Positions 1 through 12,000 of a stretch of 64,000 nucleotides of DNA are shown one piece after another. The notes under the pieces were generated by a model. It saw only the letters and a list, made by a program, of their open reading frames with translations, did not search any database and had not been told where the DNA came from. The stretch is taken from contig MU006221.1 of the NCBI GenBank assembly GCA_010093685.1, positions 1,271,491 through 1,335,490 on the forward strand, read 5' to 3'. The translations under genes and the position numbers were made by a program. Positions within the stretch are counted from its first letter, which is position 1, and each line of letters begins with the position of its first letter. This DNA comes from Ophiobolus disseminans (lineage: Eukaryota; Ascomycota; Dothideomycetes; Pleosporales; Phaeosphaeriaceae).

Positions 1-228
1 TTAGACACTCTGCTAAAATTGTATGAAGAACTAGCGTTATTTAGCTATTAGTTCAGCCAGATTAATTAATCAGTGTGTCAAAAAGCAACGTTTAAGCCGA
101 CCCTTCATCAAATTCCTACTTGAACTTCTTGGTTACTCAATCTGCATTTATCTTCATCTCGCGCTCCCAAAACTCGCAAGCTTTCGAAATTTCGCTAATA
201 CTAACGTTCAATCTGCAAACCACAATCA

Positions 229-1343
229 TCATTTGAGCGGCGAATCTGCGCTCATTTCGTAGTGACTTTGTCGCGCAGGCATTTCCGACACGTAGCCTCC
301 ATGCCTGGCATACTTCTCAGTGGGCGGTGATGCAGTGTCCATCTCCGATACGGCAAACTGATGCCCATTCGCATAGTACTCTTGTGTAGCGGGAAGTTCA
401 TTTTGTGCGACCGTGGAATTGCTCCTGCGCCTTTGCCACACCAGGAAGGCGATAGCTGCAAGAAGCGCTATACCACCGATCACGCCACCCGCTATGCCAC
501 CTATTGCTCCCCCTGAAAAGCCATTGTCGGACGTGGCCGCTGGAGACGTGGTAGCTGCAGCAGATGTCATGATTGTGTTCGCCGTAGTAGGAGATAATGT
601 GAGAGACGATGTGGGCGACGATGTGGGAGACGCGATCGAGGACGTTGCGGTCATCTTTTGCAGAACGGCAAGTTCAATTGGAAACGATGCCGCAGATGGG
701 CTTGCGGAAGCGAGTGAATTATACGTCTCATTCATTATTGTGGCGTTTAACAAAGCCACTGGATTTTGTTGCGTGGACCAACAGATGTTGATTTGATCTG
801 CACACATTCGTTAATCCTGCTCATGCGGTAGAAAGGTGGATATATAAGCATACCCTTGGATTGAGTGCATTTCTCTCTGCATTTCGTCAGCACGTGCCAA
901 TTGCAAAGCGGCAGTTTCGCATCCTCTGCACAGCTCTTGGTGCGCAAAGTTTAACTTACGAATCTTTCAAGCAGCAGAACGCGTTCGCACCACTGGAGCA
1001 CGATATTTGAGCGCCACCAGGCTCCCCAGTGCGGCCTCCATCACATCTTGGAGCAGATGTCCAACAGACGCCGTCCTTATCGCCTGGCATGCAGCAATAG
1101 TGCTTGCTTTGTGGGGTGCTAAGCACGCAGATTTCGGGCGCAGTGCACGAATAGACAAAATCGGGTCCACAAGATCTGCTACTGGAATTGGACCAGAAGA
1201 AACCTCTATGGATCAATGATGTGTCACGTCAGAGCGAGTCTCGCGGTCGTGATGCGCATGGAAAACACTTACTTGAGGTCTGCAGTAGCTGTGTGCGCCC
1301 AGACGATCAAAAGAGAGGCACGGGTTAACACCACAGAACGCAT
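229..1343 (-). CDS. Secreted Cys-rich, Ser/Thr-rich single-pass membrane protein (possible frameshift)
   Basis: The gene reads right to left in three exons: 1343-1273, 1205-960 and about 820-229. Exon 1 encodes a signal peptide starting MRSVVLTRASLLIVWAHTA and ends at a GTAAGT donor. Exon 2 is cysteine-rich with two CC pairs (HYCCMPG and AFCCLKD). Exon 3 holds a Ser/Thr/Ala-rich stalk, a Gly/Ala-rich transmembrane helix near 430-520, a basic stop-transfer RRRSN and a short cytoplasmic tail. This layout fits fungal cell-surface sensor-like glycoproteins; the function is unknown. Oddity: exon 2 ends in phase 2, but no AG acceptor leads into the exon 3 frame. The expected ECxQ..QINICW stretch is split over two frames near 790-810, as if one base were missing. 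It is either a frameshifted allele, a sequence error, or a shorter protein ending at 747. Confidence 0.6.
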
Positions 1344-1780
1344 GGTGACAGGAGATACGAGCAACTGTTGACGTCACTATCAATGTTGCTGAGGCTCGAA
1401 GTGATGATTTGGACGAGGGGACAGGAAGACTGGTTATGGGAAAAGGCCCTCTTGCAAGGTTGTTAATCCTTCTTCGTTTAGCTTCTGGGTTCGGTCGCGC
1501 GCGCATCTGTCGGGGATTGAAATCGGGCCGGGGCCTTCGCAACAGCCAATGACGATGATGGGTGCCGACTTGGAAGTCCGGCGATCCAAGGTTTGCAGCC
1601 TCGTTGATCAATCATCGTTCCAAGGTTGTACGATAAGCACACCCATGACTCGGATGTCGAGCGGGTTTGTTTCAGCACAGTTCACGCCTGATCGTCCAAC
1701 ATAACCACAGCGTTCCCGAACTACATCGTGTCATGATATTGAACATCAGCTGTCTGTCTTGAGCTTTCCGTAAAAAGCGT
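1344..1780. other. Intergenic stretch, no gene seen
   Basis: This holds the upstream region of the Cys-rich membrane protein and the 3-prime flank of the mannosidase gene, both transcribed leftward. Open frames here overlap no recognisable domain. No RNA gene or repeat was seen. Confidence 0.5.
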
Positions 1781-3586
1781 CTATCGATATGGTATTCTGA
1801 ATGGATGCGCCTCGGTATTCAATACGAAATCGTCCAAACTGATCAAGTCTGTTTCACTGAAGATAAGGTAGAAGTACTTGAGCGTTTCAGCAAGCCAGAA
1901 GCTCTCCATGCTATCGTACGGTTCTGTTGGCGTCTTCATAACGTCTGTAATCGCTGCGTTGGCAAAGCTCGTCCGAGTGTTAGTGTTGATGGCCTGGAAC
2001 ATATCCCACGCAATATCCTGGTATTTGGCCTCGCCCGTGATGCGATACATGTAGAAGATGGACTCGATTGCCTCCGGGCGAAGGACATATCGGCTGTCAT
2101 CGACGGTGCTGAATGGGCCTGAGTCAGATGGCAAGGTATACTCGCATTCCGACCATGTAGGGCAGGCGATCATGGAGAAGATTTCTGGCATAATGCCGTT
2201 TGGCGCATTCTTGTATGTCCATGCACATCCATCTGAGAGTTTGCGGCCAACGTCGATGTGTGTTGTGTTTTCGAAAAGTCGGCCACCGAGCGCTAGCATG
2301 CCTCCAGCAAAGCATACAAGGTGCTGCCCTTTGTCGTCTCTATGGCCATTTACGTTGGCGCCAGCGATGAGTATATCGGCCTGGTCCTTCACCATGGGGC
2401 GAAATATGGTGTGATCGATAGCGGTGGTCATGGCATACTCGTACATCCTGCGATATTGAGCTGCCTCAGGTCCGACTCCGTTTAGTAACTGATGCATCTT
2501 CGGTAGGTACTCGAATGCGGAATCAGCCATCGCTCCCAAGCCAAAGAAAGCGTCGAACGTCAAGTTTGGAGTTTGCATGTCCACACTAATGGGCCACATG
2601 CCAGGAAGTTTGGTGAGCCCTTGTTGTTTCTCGAGCACATTCGTAACCCTCGTGATGGCGTCGAAATATCGCATGTCTCCCGTGAGCTGCGATAACCGAG
2701 TAAACTCAACACTGGCCGACGCCGCTTCAGCTAGTAAAACCGATTGTGCAGGAAGCTGTTCTTCTCCATTTGCGGCTTTGCGTGGACTCCATCTCGAGAC
2801 TGGCATTCTGTTCGGTGTGTCGAAAGATGCATAAGCCATGTCTGCAACTTGGATAGCTTTGCTCAAGAGGCGTTTATCGTGGCAGCCCGATACGTCGTAC
2901 GCGCCCAGGAAGCCTCCAAGATAACGTATGATGATCTCAAACATGTTGATCTCACCATCTCCAGTGGGCCCAAAATCGATCTGAACAGCGGCATCGACAG
3001 CTTCAGCAAACTCTTTCTCCATGCCCATAATCCAAAGCGTGTCTAAGCTGTCAACAAGCGTCGCTCCCCAGGATCCGAAAGTGTCCCGGGACCCGCCCGA
3101 TATGGGAGCAAGCTCATCTTTCGTCCACGCTCGCTCTTTGTAAGACCGCCAGCATCGCGTAAAAGATTCTTTGACGGCTTGCTGACGCGATAAAGTCTTA
3201 CTTCCAGCATCTTTTGTCGTTGCACTAAAAGCATGCTGAACAGCAGGTCCTGGTGAGGGTCTCTTCGAAGGCAAGTGAGAATAGCTGTCGAGTGGATGGT
3301 AGGTTGAGATGGATCTCCAGTTGAAGTGGCCCTGTATGTCTGGAGTGACCACAGGAGTCGGCGGTACGACCGGACAAGCATGAGGGCCTCTGAGAACTGT
3401 AGCTGAAGCCGTTGGGAGTCCGGCGGTCGAGACAAGCTGGTGGTTTTGGTTCGAAGGCAGAACGGTACTCTTTGAGGGTCCGAAACGAGCAGATAACGAA
3501 GTAACTAATGCGAGGAAGACAATCGTTATCATGAAAATGAGAGCCCATCTCCATCTTCGTACGAACATCGCAAGCCTCTTGAACAT
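1781..3586 (-). CDS. Class I alpha-1,2-mannosidase, GH47
   Basis: A single-exon gene for 601 aa. GH47 enzymes trim alpha-1,2-linked mannose from N-glycans in the ER/Golgi. Residues 1-14 are basic and followed by a hydrophobic signal anchor (about 15-33), so this is a type II membrane protein with a luminal catalytic domain after a Ser/Thr/Pro-rich stem. Family hallmarks: the start of the (alpha/alpha) barrel with GATLVDSLDTLWIMGM, a conserved CFAGGMLALGG segment, PEAIESIFYMYRITG, and near the end NTEAHPF, whose threonine (about 591) coordinates calcium in this family. Length is typical. The first ATG precedes the anchor directly, which supports this start. Whether it is the ER Mns1 type or a Golgi paralogue cannot be told from sequence alone. 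Confidence 0.93.
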   Translation of the reverse strand: MFKRLAMFVRRWRWALIFMITIVFLALVTSLSARFGPSKSTVLPSNQNHQLVSTAGLPTASATVLRGPHACPVVPPTPVVTPDIQGHFNWRSISTYHPLDSYSHLPSKRPSPGPAVQHAFSATTKDAGSKTLSRQQAVKESFTRCWRSYKERAWTKDELAPISGGSRDTFGSWGATLVDSLDTLWIMGMEKEFAEAVDAAVQIDFGPTGDGEINMFEIIIRYLGGFLGAYDVSGCHDKRLLSKAIQVADMAYASFDTPNRMPVSRWSPRKAANGEEQLPAQSVLLAEAASASVEFTRLSQLTGDMRYFDAITRVTNVLEKQQGLTKLPGMWPISVDMQTPNLTFDAFFGLGAMADSAFEYLPKMHQLLNGVGPEAAQYRRMYEYAMTTAIDHTIFRPMVKDQADILIAGANVNGHRDDKGQHLVCFAGGMLALGGRLFENTTHIDVGRKLSDGCAWTYKNAPNGIMPEIFSMIACPTWSECEYTLPSDSGPFSTVDDSRYVLRPEAIESIFYMYRITGEAKYQDIAWDMFQAINTNTRTSFANAAITDVMKTPTEPYDSMESFWLAETLKYFYLIFSETDLISLDDFVLNTEAHPFRIPYR

Positions 3587-4229
3587 GAATGTTCGGGGGG
3601 TGTTGCGCCTTGAGCAGCGACAGGTTTGAAACCGCGTCGACGAAATAGTGCGACCTGGCCGATGACACAGCTGTTTTGGGAGGGCACTTTTCAGCCGTTA
3701 TGCATGACGCTGCCTCGACATGTGCCACGACAGTGTTTATTGGGCAGACTTCGCCCCCACACACCAAAGCTGTTTGTAAACACTCGGGGTTTTCTGGAAG
3801 ATCCCGGTATTACAACCCTCCCATGAAGTCCCTCCAAAAGAAGATCGCGATGTTAAGATATGGACTTATTGTGAAGAAGCAGAAGAAAGTCCTGACACAA
3901 GTCACCAGAAACACATTATTGACAGTACAAGGCTACTGGAGAGTCTGGAGTCTGGACCTGTTGCGTGCAGAAAGGCTCGCTTAATTGGACGCCCCCTGCG
4001 ACTATGGCGTCGAGCATGGCTACGCGTCAGCACAGCTTATTCGCCAATCTCGAGCTTCTGCATACTAGCCCCCATCCTTATGTTGTCAAGCGAAAATGGA
4101 ATCCCTGACCGGTGTAGCTGGGAAGGACTCAGCGAGCCTTATAATCTTGACAAGGCTCGCAGTCCTGCCCATAGATCTTCGACGTTATTTCTCGACCCCG
4201 ACACGATCGAGTTGCTAGGCTCGTTAGGA
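3587..4229. promoter_or_regulatory. Divergent intergenic region between GH47 and a membrane glycoprotein gene
   Basis: The two flanking genes start at 3586 (leftward) and 4230 (rightward), so this 643 bp must carry both promoters. A frame open from 4080 continues into the glycoprotein, but the internal ATG at 4230 begins a clean signal peptide and is preferred. I saw no recognisable regulatory motif. Confidence 0.4.
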
Positions 4230-5227
4230 ATGGCACGCTACTGGGCTCTTGCTTTGTTTTCTGCTTTGCTACCGATCCAAACATGGTGTCAAAGCGTACA
4301 GGATGATTTCACCGCACCAGCTCCCCCTGATCGATTCACAACGGTGCAGTCCGGCACCACGTTCACCCTTCTGTGGAAGACAGGTCTCCAAAACTCGTTT
4401 CCTGCGTATTGCCCCTCGTGCAATGTCAAGAACCTCGATCTATGGGTGACAAGTTTTGCCAACAGAAATTACGAGTATAAGATTGCAAGTAAGCTAGCCT
4501 CGTCAACTGTTAGGTATTCTGTAGCGACTGACTGTGTTCAGGCAGCATCGACATCACTACGACTTTTTTTTACCAATGGAATGTGAACATACCCTCTGTG
4601 GCAGTTGCAGCAAACAAAGTCTGGGTGCTGCGCTTCACACCTTCCAACGCGCAACCACCATTCGCGCAGCAAATATCGTCACCTGGTTTTGACATCATCG
4701 GGCCACTGGTATCATCTACGATTGTTAGCTCAAGTACTGTTCAATCAAGCAGTAAGTTTTGGAGTTTGCGGTGCCAAGATTTTATACTAATGGGTCTGCC
4801 AGGCACCACATCTTCGTCATCAAGATCTGCGAGTGTCGCGACCTCATCTCCGACCACGTTCATTCTCGCAAGCGCAAGCCCAAGCGCAAGCCCAAGCCCA
4901 ACTTCCACGCCGACGTCTACACCAACTCCACAACCAGAGAGCAAAGCGTGGATTGCCGGTGTCGTGGTAGGGCCTATCATAGGCATAGCACTAGGTGCTG
5001 CGCTCATGTGGTGGCTCTTGAAGAGGCGTAGGGACAAGAAGGCGCGTGGTCAAATGAATGTGGGATATCTTCCAGGCGGCCCTCCAGTATACCATCCAGG
5101 CCAACAACCAGTTCAAAAGCATGATGAGCCGTGGCAGCGCCAAGGTGGACATCAGGGCCAGTATCCAGTTGAGGCGCCAGCTGGGACGCCAAAACCAGTC
5201 CCTGTGGAGATGTGGCAGCCGAGATAG
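4230..5227 (+). CDS. Secreted Ser/Thr-rich single-pass membrane glycoprotein
   Basis: Three exons: 4230-4488, 4542-4751 and 4803-5227; phases agree at both junctions (GTAAGC and GTAAGT donors). The ATG at 4230 starts a signal peptide (ARYWALALFSALLPIQTWC). A beta-rich ectodomain of about 110 residues follows; its pattern (QSGTTFTLLWKTG, later VWVLRFTPSN) resembles the Ig-like N-terminal domain of fungal Kre9/KNH-type surface proteins, though this match is tentative. Next come a Ser/Thr/Pro stalk encoded partly by a 12-bp repeat, a transmembrane helix (AGVVVGPIIGIALGAALMWW), a basic RRR anchor and a Pro/Gln/Gly-rich cytosolic tail. Its layout mirrors the gene at 229-1343. It is probably cell-wall or plasma-membrane associated; the specific role is unknown. 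Confidence 0.8.
4868..4899 (+). repeat. 12-bp minisatellite inside a CDS
   Basis: The unit GCAAGCCCAAGC-like repeats about 2.7 times with single-base variation. It codes for part of the Ala/Ser/Pro stalk of the membrane glycoprotein, so stalk length may vary between strains. Confidence 0.7.
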
Positions 5228-5743
5228 TTGGTACAAATATAAGGATAAAGGTCCTGTCTGTGCAATGGATTTGTCGTTGTCTGTGAATAATAGGAAGCAA
5301 GGCATAAAAAGTAGACTCCAGCCTCCTCCGAATATGAAAGTTCGTGAAAGTTTAACGCGAAGCCCGCTGTGAACACGTATAAAGGAATTGACTACGAAGT
5401 TAAAAAGAAAGGTGAAAGATGGATTGAGAAATTGTGAATTCTGAGCGTTGATGTGTTTGTGATTTCGTGGCCTTGACTTGCGTGTTCATGAGGAAGGGAA
5501 AAGGCGTTAGCGTCGGTTACGTCGGCCTCCAGTTCGTCCGTGCGCTTACAACATGACGATGTCTCCAGCACGCGACAGAACATCACCAGTGTCTATCCAG
5601 CATAAGCGACTGCTCAGTCTGTGTCTTGCGCGTTATTCCGTGAAGATGATCAAGTGCCGACGCCGATAAACCTCTCACCTGCGCCGGTCCGGACTCTCAC
5701 TCTCCACCCTCTTCCGTCCTCGGGTATCCGCCAGCTGGACGCG
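5228..5743. other. Intergenic stretch upstream of the RING gene
   Basis: This contains the 3-prime end of the glycoprotein transcript and the promoter and leader of the RING gene. An in-frame ATG at 5621 lies upstream, but the peptide between it and 5744 looks non-coding. No other feature was seen. Confidence 0.4.
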
Positions 5744-8585
5744 ATGGCGGCCCCATCAGCTCTCACAAACGCCAGCTCGTACCTCCCTTCGCCGGCGGAC
5801 CTGCTAATGGTGTTTCCTCGTCTTTTCTCCAAGGCCAGCTCCCTTAGTGACTTGGTGTGGAACGGAGGAAGCGTTATCGCCGAACCTACCAAGGTCAACA
5901 TGACAAACAGTACTGTCGCGACTACTGCAGGGCAGTTCGTGCAGCAATCTGTTGCGGCTGCAGCATCTGGGCTGGCAGCATCGCAGGAGGATATCGGCAT
6001 GTTTCAGGCACTGAAGAACGTGGCCTCGTTCTTCAGCTACATCACCAGCAAATGGGCCATCTCAACATTCGCCATAGTCAGTCGTACATCACCAGCTGCA
6101 ATCACTTTGCTGACAGTGTGGAAAGGCCATCCTCTTGAACCGAACACACTTCTATGCCTCAAGCCGAGTTCCTCTCTCCTTCGACCGCGTGCTCCTGCGA
6201 TTTGCGATCTACATCGCCCCTCTGCTCCTATTCCTCTACCAGATACAAGGTGTACTCCAGGCCATCCGATGCCAGACCTCGCCCGTCTGGTCTGATATGC
6301 AATATGGTGGTACTGGTAGACGGCTGGACACAGATTTCGCCGAAGAAGGAAGCTTTCTCTGGCAGGTTTCCTCCGTGCTCCTCTTTTGGGAAACGACGGA
6401 AGACTCTTGCAGAGCTGCCAACATGCTGCCAATGGATGGCGAGTCGACACGGTCATCGGGATCGCTGGCTCTTTTATGGCCACTGTTCCTATCATTGGGC
6501 TTCAGTCAGTTTGTGGAGACCCTCGCATGCGCTCTCCAGGGTCGACAGCCGGTGCAAGAAGCGGGAATGACGCTCTTTGAGCATTCGCTTGCTTTTGCCG
6601 AAGCTGAAGCTGTAGTCACAAAGCCGCTGATCATTGATGCCGCGCGATTTCTGAAGCCAAAAACTGTCTTCACACCGGACGGAACATCGTTCTTGATGTC
6701 TAGATCGCAACTGAACAAGATTGCGAACGTGCCGCCTGAGGTGCTGATCATATCTCTCATATCTAGCATCAGTCATTTTACAAGCAACATACTGGCCATA
6801 GCTGGTGTGCGGTCTAGGTATAGGCTTATTACCACTACAATCTGGGGCTTGGCCTACATGGCGACTTTCACATGGAGTTTCACGAAGCTTACAAGCAGAA
6901 TTGCCGATCCGACTCAGTCGCCTGTTGGTATCCTTCGGTTTCCCACAGTATGCATTGTCGGCTTCATACCTCATCTCCTCATCCTCGTCGGTATCGCCGC
7001 ATGTGGTCTGATATACCTTATGGCCCTCTTCATCACTGTGCTCTCCCCTCCACCAGGGCAGCCGGAGTCACTGACTATGCGGGAACGGTTCGCAGCCGCA
7101 TACAACAATCTGCATGCCAACATCCATCTTTCAGCAATCACGCCTTTGACTGTCAACTGGAATGAAGACTTTTACACGGCTATTCTCAAGGTCGGATTTA
7201 CGGTACTGACAGCAGCTAGTGAGGCTGTCTTCCTCAATGAGGGCACAAAAGTAAATGTGCACGCCATGACATGGATTGAGAAGAAGAGGCTGGAGGATAT
7301 TGTCACGCGTCGACGGCAATTCCAGCGAAGTTTGGGAAACATTCCTCTTGAGTTGCAAGGTGGCACACTTGCTGCAGGTGTCGAGTCTGTCGTTGATGAT
7401 ACCAATGGCAACGGCTCAAACCACAACCGATTGTCTGGTTACGCGCAAGAACGCAAGACACGAGGCGTGAATGGCGCGTTGAACGCCACAAGGCCTACTG
7501 CTCGCAATGACCCCGCAGGACTCGCTCAACGCAGAAGCCGTTTCCTTTTGACTTTCCAGTTCTTTCGTAGCATCTCGAAACTGATCGCTGCAATCCATGC
7601 ACGCCTGACTATATCGTTGCTTGCGAGATTGCACATAGCGTACCGGCCTAGATGGTTGAGACGTATGGCGGGGCCAGAAGTCAACAAGCCTCTCAAAACA
7701 GCACGCGGAACGTCTGGCCCATCGCAAGCAGCGGCCGAGTCTTGGCTCACGCTTGACGACAGAACCCGCCTCCGGCTGGACAGTAACTTCGATGTTGAGA
7801 CATTTGCAAAAGAGAGGCTACGAAAAAGCGGGTTCTACGCTGAGCCAGATGCCGAGGACTCTGAGGAACGTCTGGACGACTATCTGTATTCGTGGTGGCG
7901 CAACGGAGGCCGCTGGGGTGAAGTTGACACCAGCAACGACTACACTCCGCCACAAGATGACGACAATACAAGCGTCATGTCCTTTTCCACGGCGACAGAC
8001 AACAGCGACTGGTCCGACGAGGAAGACGACGGACAACGGACACCAACTCGAGACACATACCAGCGTATGAGGGAAGCTACACCTCCAGTAGATGATGCTC
8101 TGGATCTTGCCCGCCTCTCACACCTCCTCGACCCCAAGACAAGTGAAGATCGCGAGGAAGCAAAACTTCTTGCGCGACATCTGCAGAGCTCCAACGTTCT
8201 CACGCGATCGCAATACAGGAAGCTGCGCGAACGCGATGAGGCCAAGATACTTAGCACGTCACGCTACAAGATCGGCCACACAGTCAAGATGACACCAGAG
8301 GAGGAAGAGCAACTTCTCGAAGACATGATTATCAGCCGTCGAACCGTTATTGCGCCAACGGGTCAGAACGCGGGTGGCAGCTGGGAGTCCGGAGCAGAGG
8401 GCATGGGGCCGGAAGGGCCGCAATGCGTGGTCTGTCAGCTGTCGCCCCGGACGGTGCTTGTTTGGCCGTGTGGTTGCTTGTCGCTGTGTGACGAGTGTCG
8501 TGTGGGTTTGGCTTCGAAGAATTATACTGCGTGTGTTTGCTGTCGGACGAACGTGGTGGCATATTCGCGGCTCTATGTGCCTTGA
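5744..8585 (+). CDS. Asi1/Asi3-like multi-pass membrane RING E3 ubiquitin ligase
   Basis: Two exons, 5744-6076 and 6126-8585, give about 930 aa. The 49-nt intron has a TGCTGAC branch point and joins STFAI to AILLNRTHFY in phase 0. The N-terminal half carries several hydrophobic helices, e.g. around 6190-6260, 6470-6520, 6740-6860 and 6940-7050. The middle is acidic and disordered. The extreme C-terminus is a RING: CVVC, then PCGCLSLCDEC, then CVCC, ending RLYVP. The usual histidine ligand is a cysteine (PCGC), as I recall for the yeast inner-nuclear-membrane ligases Asi1/Asi3, which degrade mislocalised membrane proteins and Stp1/Stp2 factors. Membrane topology plus a C-terminal RING supports that assignment; orthology is inferred. 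Confidence 0.78.
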
Positions 8586-9014
8586 GGCTGGGTGTACTGG
8601 AGTTTGGCTTTCTTGTACATATGTTTGCACATGCCGGAAGGCAATAGCAGGATCAAATTTGCTAATACTGATTGTTGCATTAAAACTTGCTCCTTCCTGT
8701 GCGTGAACGATGACAATCTTGGGACGTAATATTGACTTTTGACCGTTCCACCTACATGAGTGGTCGTTCCTGCCAGTGTGACAATCGCGCCTGCCCCACG
8801 TTTCCTCTCACTATCTGCAAGTGGCTATCGTCATCAATCGCGTAGTAGCCTCGCCAAGAGCAAACCCGAGTCATCCACAACTTCATTTCGCACGCCTGTC
8901 CCTGACAACACCACCGACCGACTCATCGCCTGCGCCTGCATCCCATCACATCTGACTGAGCACCGCAACTGAGCTCGGTTTACGGCACACCCCACAAAAC
9001 TCTCCAAACCTTAT
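8586..9014. other. Intergenic stretch between two ubiquitin-ligase genes
   Basis: This is the 3-prime flank of the RING gene and the promoter of the F-box gene. The second half is C-rich and A-rich and purine-poor, as is common in fungal 5-prime leaders. No further gene was recognised. Confidence 0.4.
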
Positions 9015-12000
9015 ATGCAATCAGAGCCCTCCAAAGCATCCCACAACATACCCACCCAGCACAACACCGTCTCACCTTCGCCTACCTCCCAGCATGGACA
9101 GCACCACAGCGATGACTTGCAGCACTCTCCGCAGCCTCACTCAGGTGAGCTGTGGGGAGAGGCTGAGCCGCCAACGGGTGGCCACCTGGGCGACGCGACG
9201 CGCCCGCACGCCATCGGTGACCATGTCAACACGGCGGAGAACGTCGGACTGAAGGGCCCCAAGGCTTCCACCCCGCCGCCAAGGGACAGGATCAGCGAAT
9301 ATGAGAATGCACGTGTAAAGACACCCAAGAAGCCGTCTGAAGGACCCCTTTTCGAGGTGCTCAAGAGCAATAGGAGGCCAGATGACAAGAACTCCCCAAT
9401 CGCGAAGCTGCCGAATGGTGAGTGTGCAGTTGTCATACGACAGTCTTCGAAGATACTTACCCCCAGCAGAGGTCATGATCCACGCCATCGCCCATCTTTC
9501 GCCCAACGATCTTGCTGCCGTGTCCCTCGTTTCGCGCCGCTTCAATGACCTCGTCACCACACCTCATGCATGGCAGGTTGCCTTTGGTCGCTACTTCCCG
9601 GGGCCACTTGCCCTCGAGGACGCTGCCATTCGCTTGGCGCTGGAGAATACGGGCGATATTGTGCGATCTGAGAAGAGGAGGTTCACGAGGCTCACGGCAC
9701 TGGCATCATGGAGGAGCGAGTACATTCTTCGTACAAGACTGCTAAGGTCCATGGCTCGTGGCAAACCGGTGCAGGTCCCCATAACGCCGTCTCGCGCTGG
9801 ACAGGTGCAGAACGCTGCGCCCTTTCTCGAGTACAATGCCCAGACCTTCACCATCATCAACCACATACACGCGACCTTTGGCTCTGGGCTGAACAAGCGG
9901 ATGCCACGATTGGTGCACGGCGCAAATGACGTCGGTATGGTGACTAGCAGCGACCCCACGACCGGCAAGGTAGACCCATGGGGCCAGAGCGATCCCCACT
10001 TCTATGGCCAATTCTCGGAGCGCTTCCCAGGCGTTGCTGAATGGGGCCTCGGATCTGGCGAGGTTGCTGGCAGACCGAATGTCATGGACGTCTCACAGCC
10101 ATATGGCATGATATATGGCCAAGGTTGTCCAGAAGGATCTTGCTACTATCGCTGCCTCGAGGAGATGCGCGGCCGCTTTATTGCAGAACCTACCGATTTC
10201 ACTCTACTTGAAGCGGGCATTCCTAAACTGGGTCTCGATGGAGGTGCTATCTGTAGTGCCTGGATCGCCAAGTCGAACACCATACCCACCCTATCTGAGG
10301 GGGTCATTGGCATGATGATGGGCTCTGCAGCTGGTGTGGTCACCGCTTGCAGTCTTGGCACTGATGGCCTTCGTGCTTCCCGACTACAGCGCGGCGAGCT
10401 CACAGCTCGTTGGGTGCTCAGTCCTGGTGTACCTATCATAGCAATTGCTGTGGATGAGAATTACTCGCTCAAGCGACAGGCACAGAACCGCATCTGGGCT
10501 GTCGCTTTGAACGCACTCGGAGAGCTGTTCTACTTGACCAAGTTTCCCACCCGTTGTGAAGTAGCCAAAGGAGACATCGAGGAATACACCGAGTATCTTG
10601 CATGGCTCACCGGCCGAAGTGTGTACTGGAATGTCGTTGAACCTAGCAGACGTACTGCAAGGCCTGATCCTTACAGCGATGCGGAGGTCGATGGCAGCTA
10701 TTCGCCCCGCACGTCTTGGGATGGAATGTGTTTAAGCAAAGAGCAGGTTGTTGCGGAGACTAGGGAAATACAGAAGTACATTCGCAGAGCACCGAAGGAG
10801 TTTCGAAAGGCCTGTCTCGGGTGGGACATGCGTCGACGTCTCGAGGTTGACTTCGCTGGAGACGATGGCAACTATGCAGGCGAAGCCATGGTAGTCTTCG
10901 AGTGTGGCTTGGACGAAGGATATGTCGCTGACATCCACCGCTTCACTCGAGTCAAGACGAACGAGAAGGAGAAGAGTACAACCACCTCGACCCGCATCGC
11001 AACGCCTCAGCCTACTCATACCACTTCTCTATTTGGAGGGTCTGCTACTGGTGCTCCCGACTTAGCAGGCATGTCACAGCGTATGCGGAGATCGTCCGTT
11101 ATGTCATCTTCGAGCTCACCCGAGCGGGCGAACTTGGTCGAGGAATGGCGATGTTCGAAGCTTACGTTTGGTGGCTTCAAGAGTACCCAGTTGACGGCCA
11201 CCACGCTCGACATCTCCACTTTCGCCACCCTAACGTTGTCTGAAGATCCTGCCCTCGGCTTTTCGACAGCATCTACCGCGTCCTCGCCTTACGCCTCCCC
11301 AATGTCTGTTGCGAGTCAGCCGGCTTCTCCAACAGACATTCCTGGCCAAAGAGCACGTTTCGTAGCTGCCGGAACGAAGACTGGCATTGTGTTAGTGTGG
11401 GATGTACGCGCTCCTTTCTCGCGCTCATCTGAGTATGCCAACAACATCGAACCTCTCAGAATCATCTACACTGAATCGCCCGAGATCTCGTGTTTGGCTA
11501 TGTCTGCTCTTCATCTGATTGTTGGAGGCAATGACGGCATAGTTCAGGCATGGGATCCACTTGCCTCAAGCATGTCGCCCATTCGGACACTACATTCTCG
11601 CTTCAAGTCGCGCGCACGGAGACAGATTGCGCAAGCCCAAGCTTCAGTGCAAGGTGTTGGGATCAACATGTTCGCTGCAGGTGCTATCTGCCTCGATCCA
11701 GATCCAACTGTCTTGCGGGGTGCGGTATCGCTTGGCAACGTATTGCATTATTGGAGTTATAGCTCATCAGCAGCCGACCAATATAAGAGCAGCAAACGCA
11801 GACTACGCCGCTCCGAACGTGGAAGCAACAACGCCAACGAGCGGTTCACTGGCACAGGCCGAGTTAATCTGAAGAACTACATCGCCAACGAGACATTCGA
11901 ACTTGAACGCGAGAAGGTCGAGCGCCGCAAGCAGGCTGAACGCATGGCTGGGCGCTTTGGCACGGAACTCCTGGGCGAGGAAGAAGCCCTGGCTTATGCT

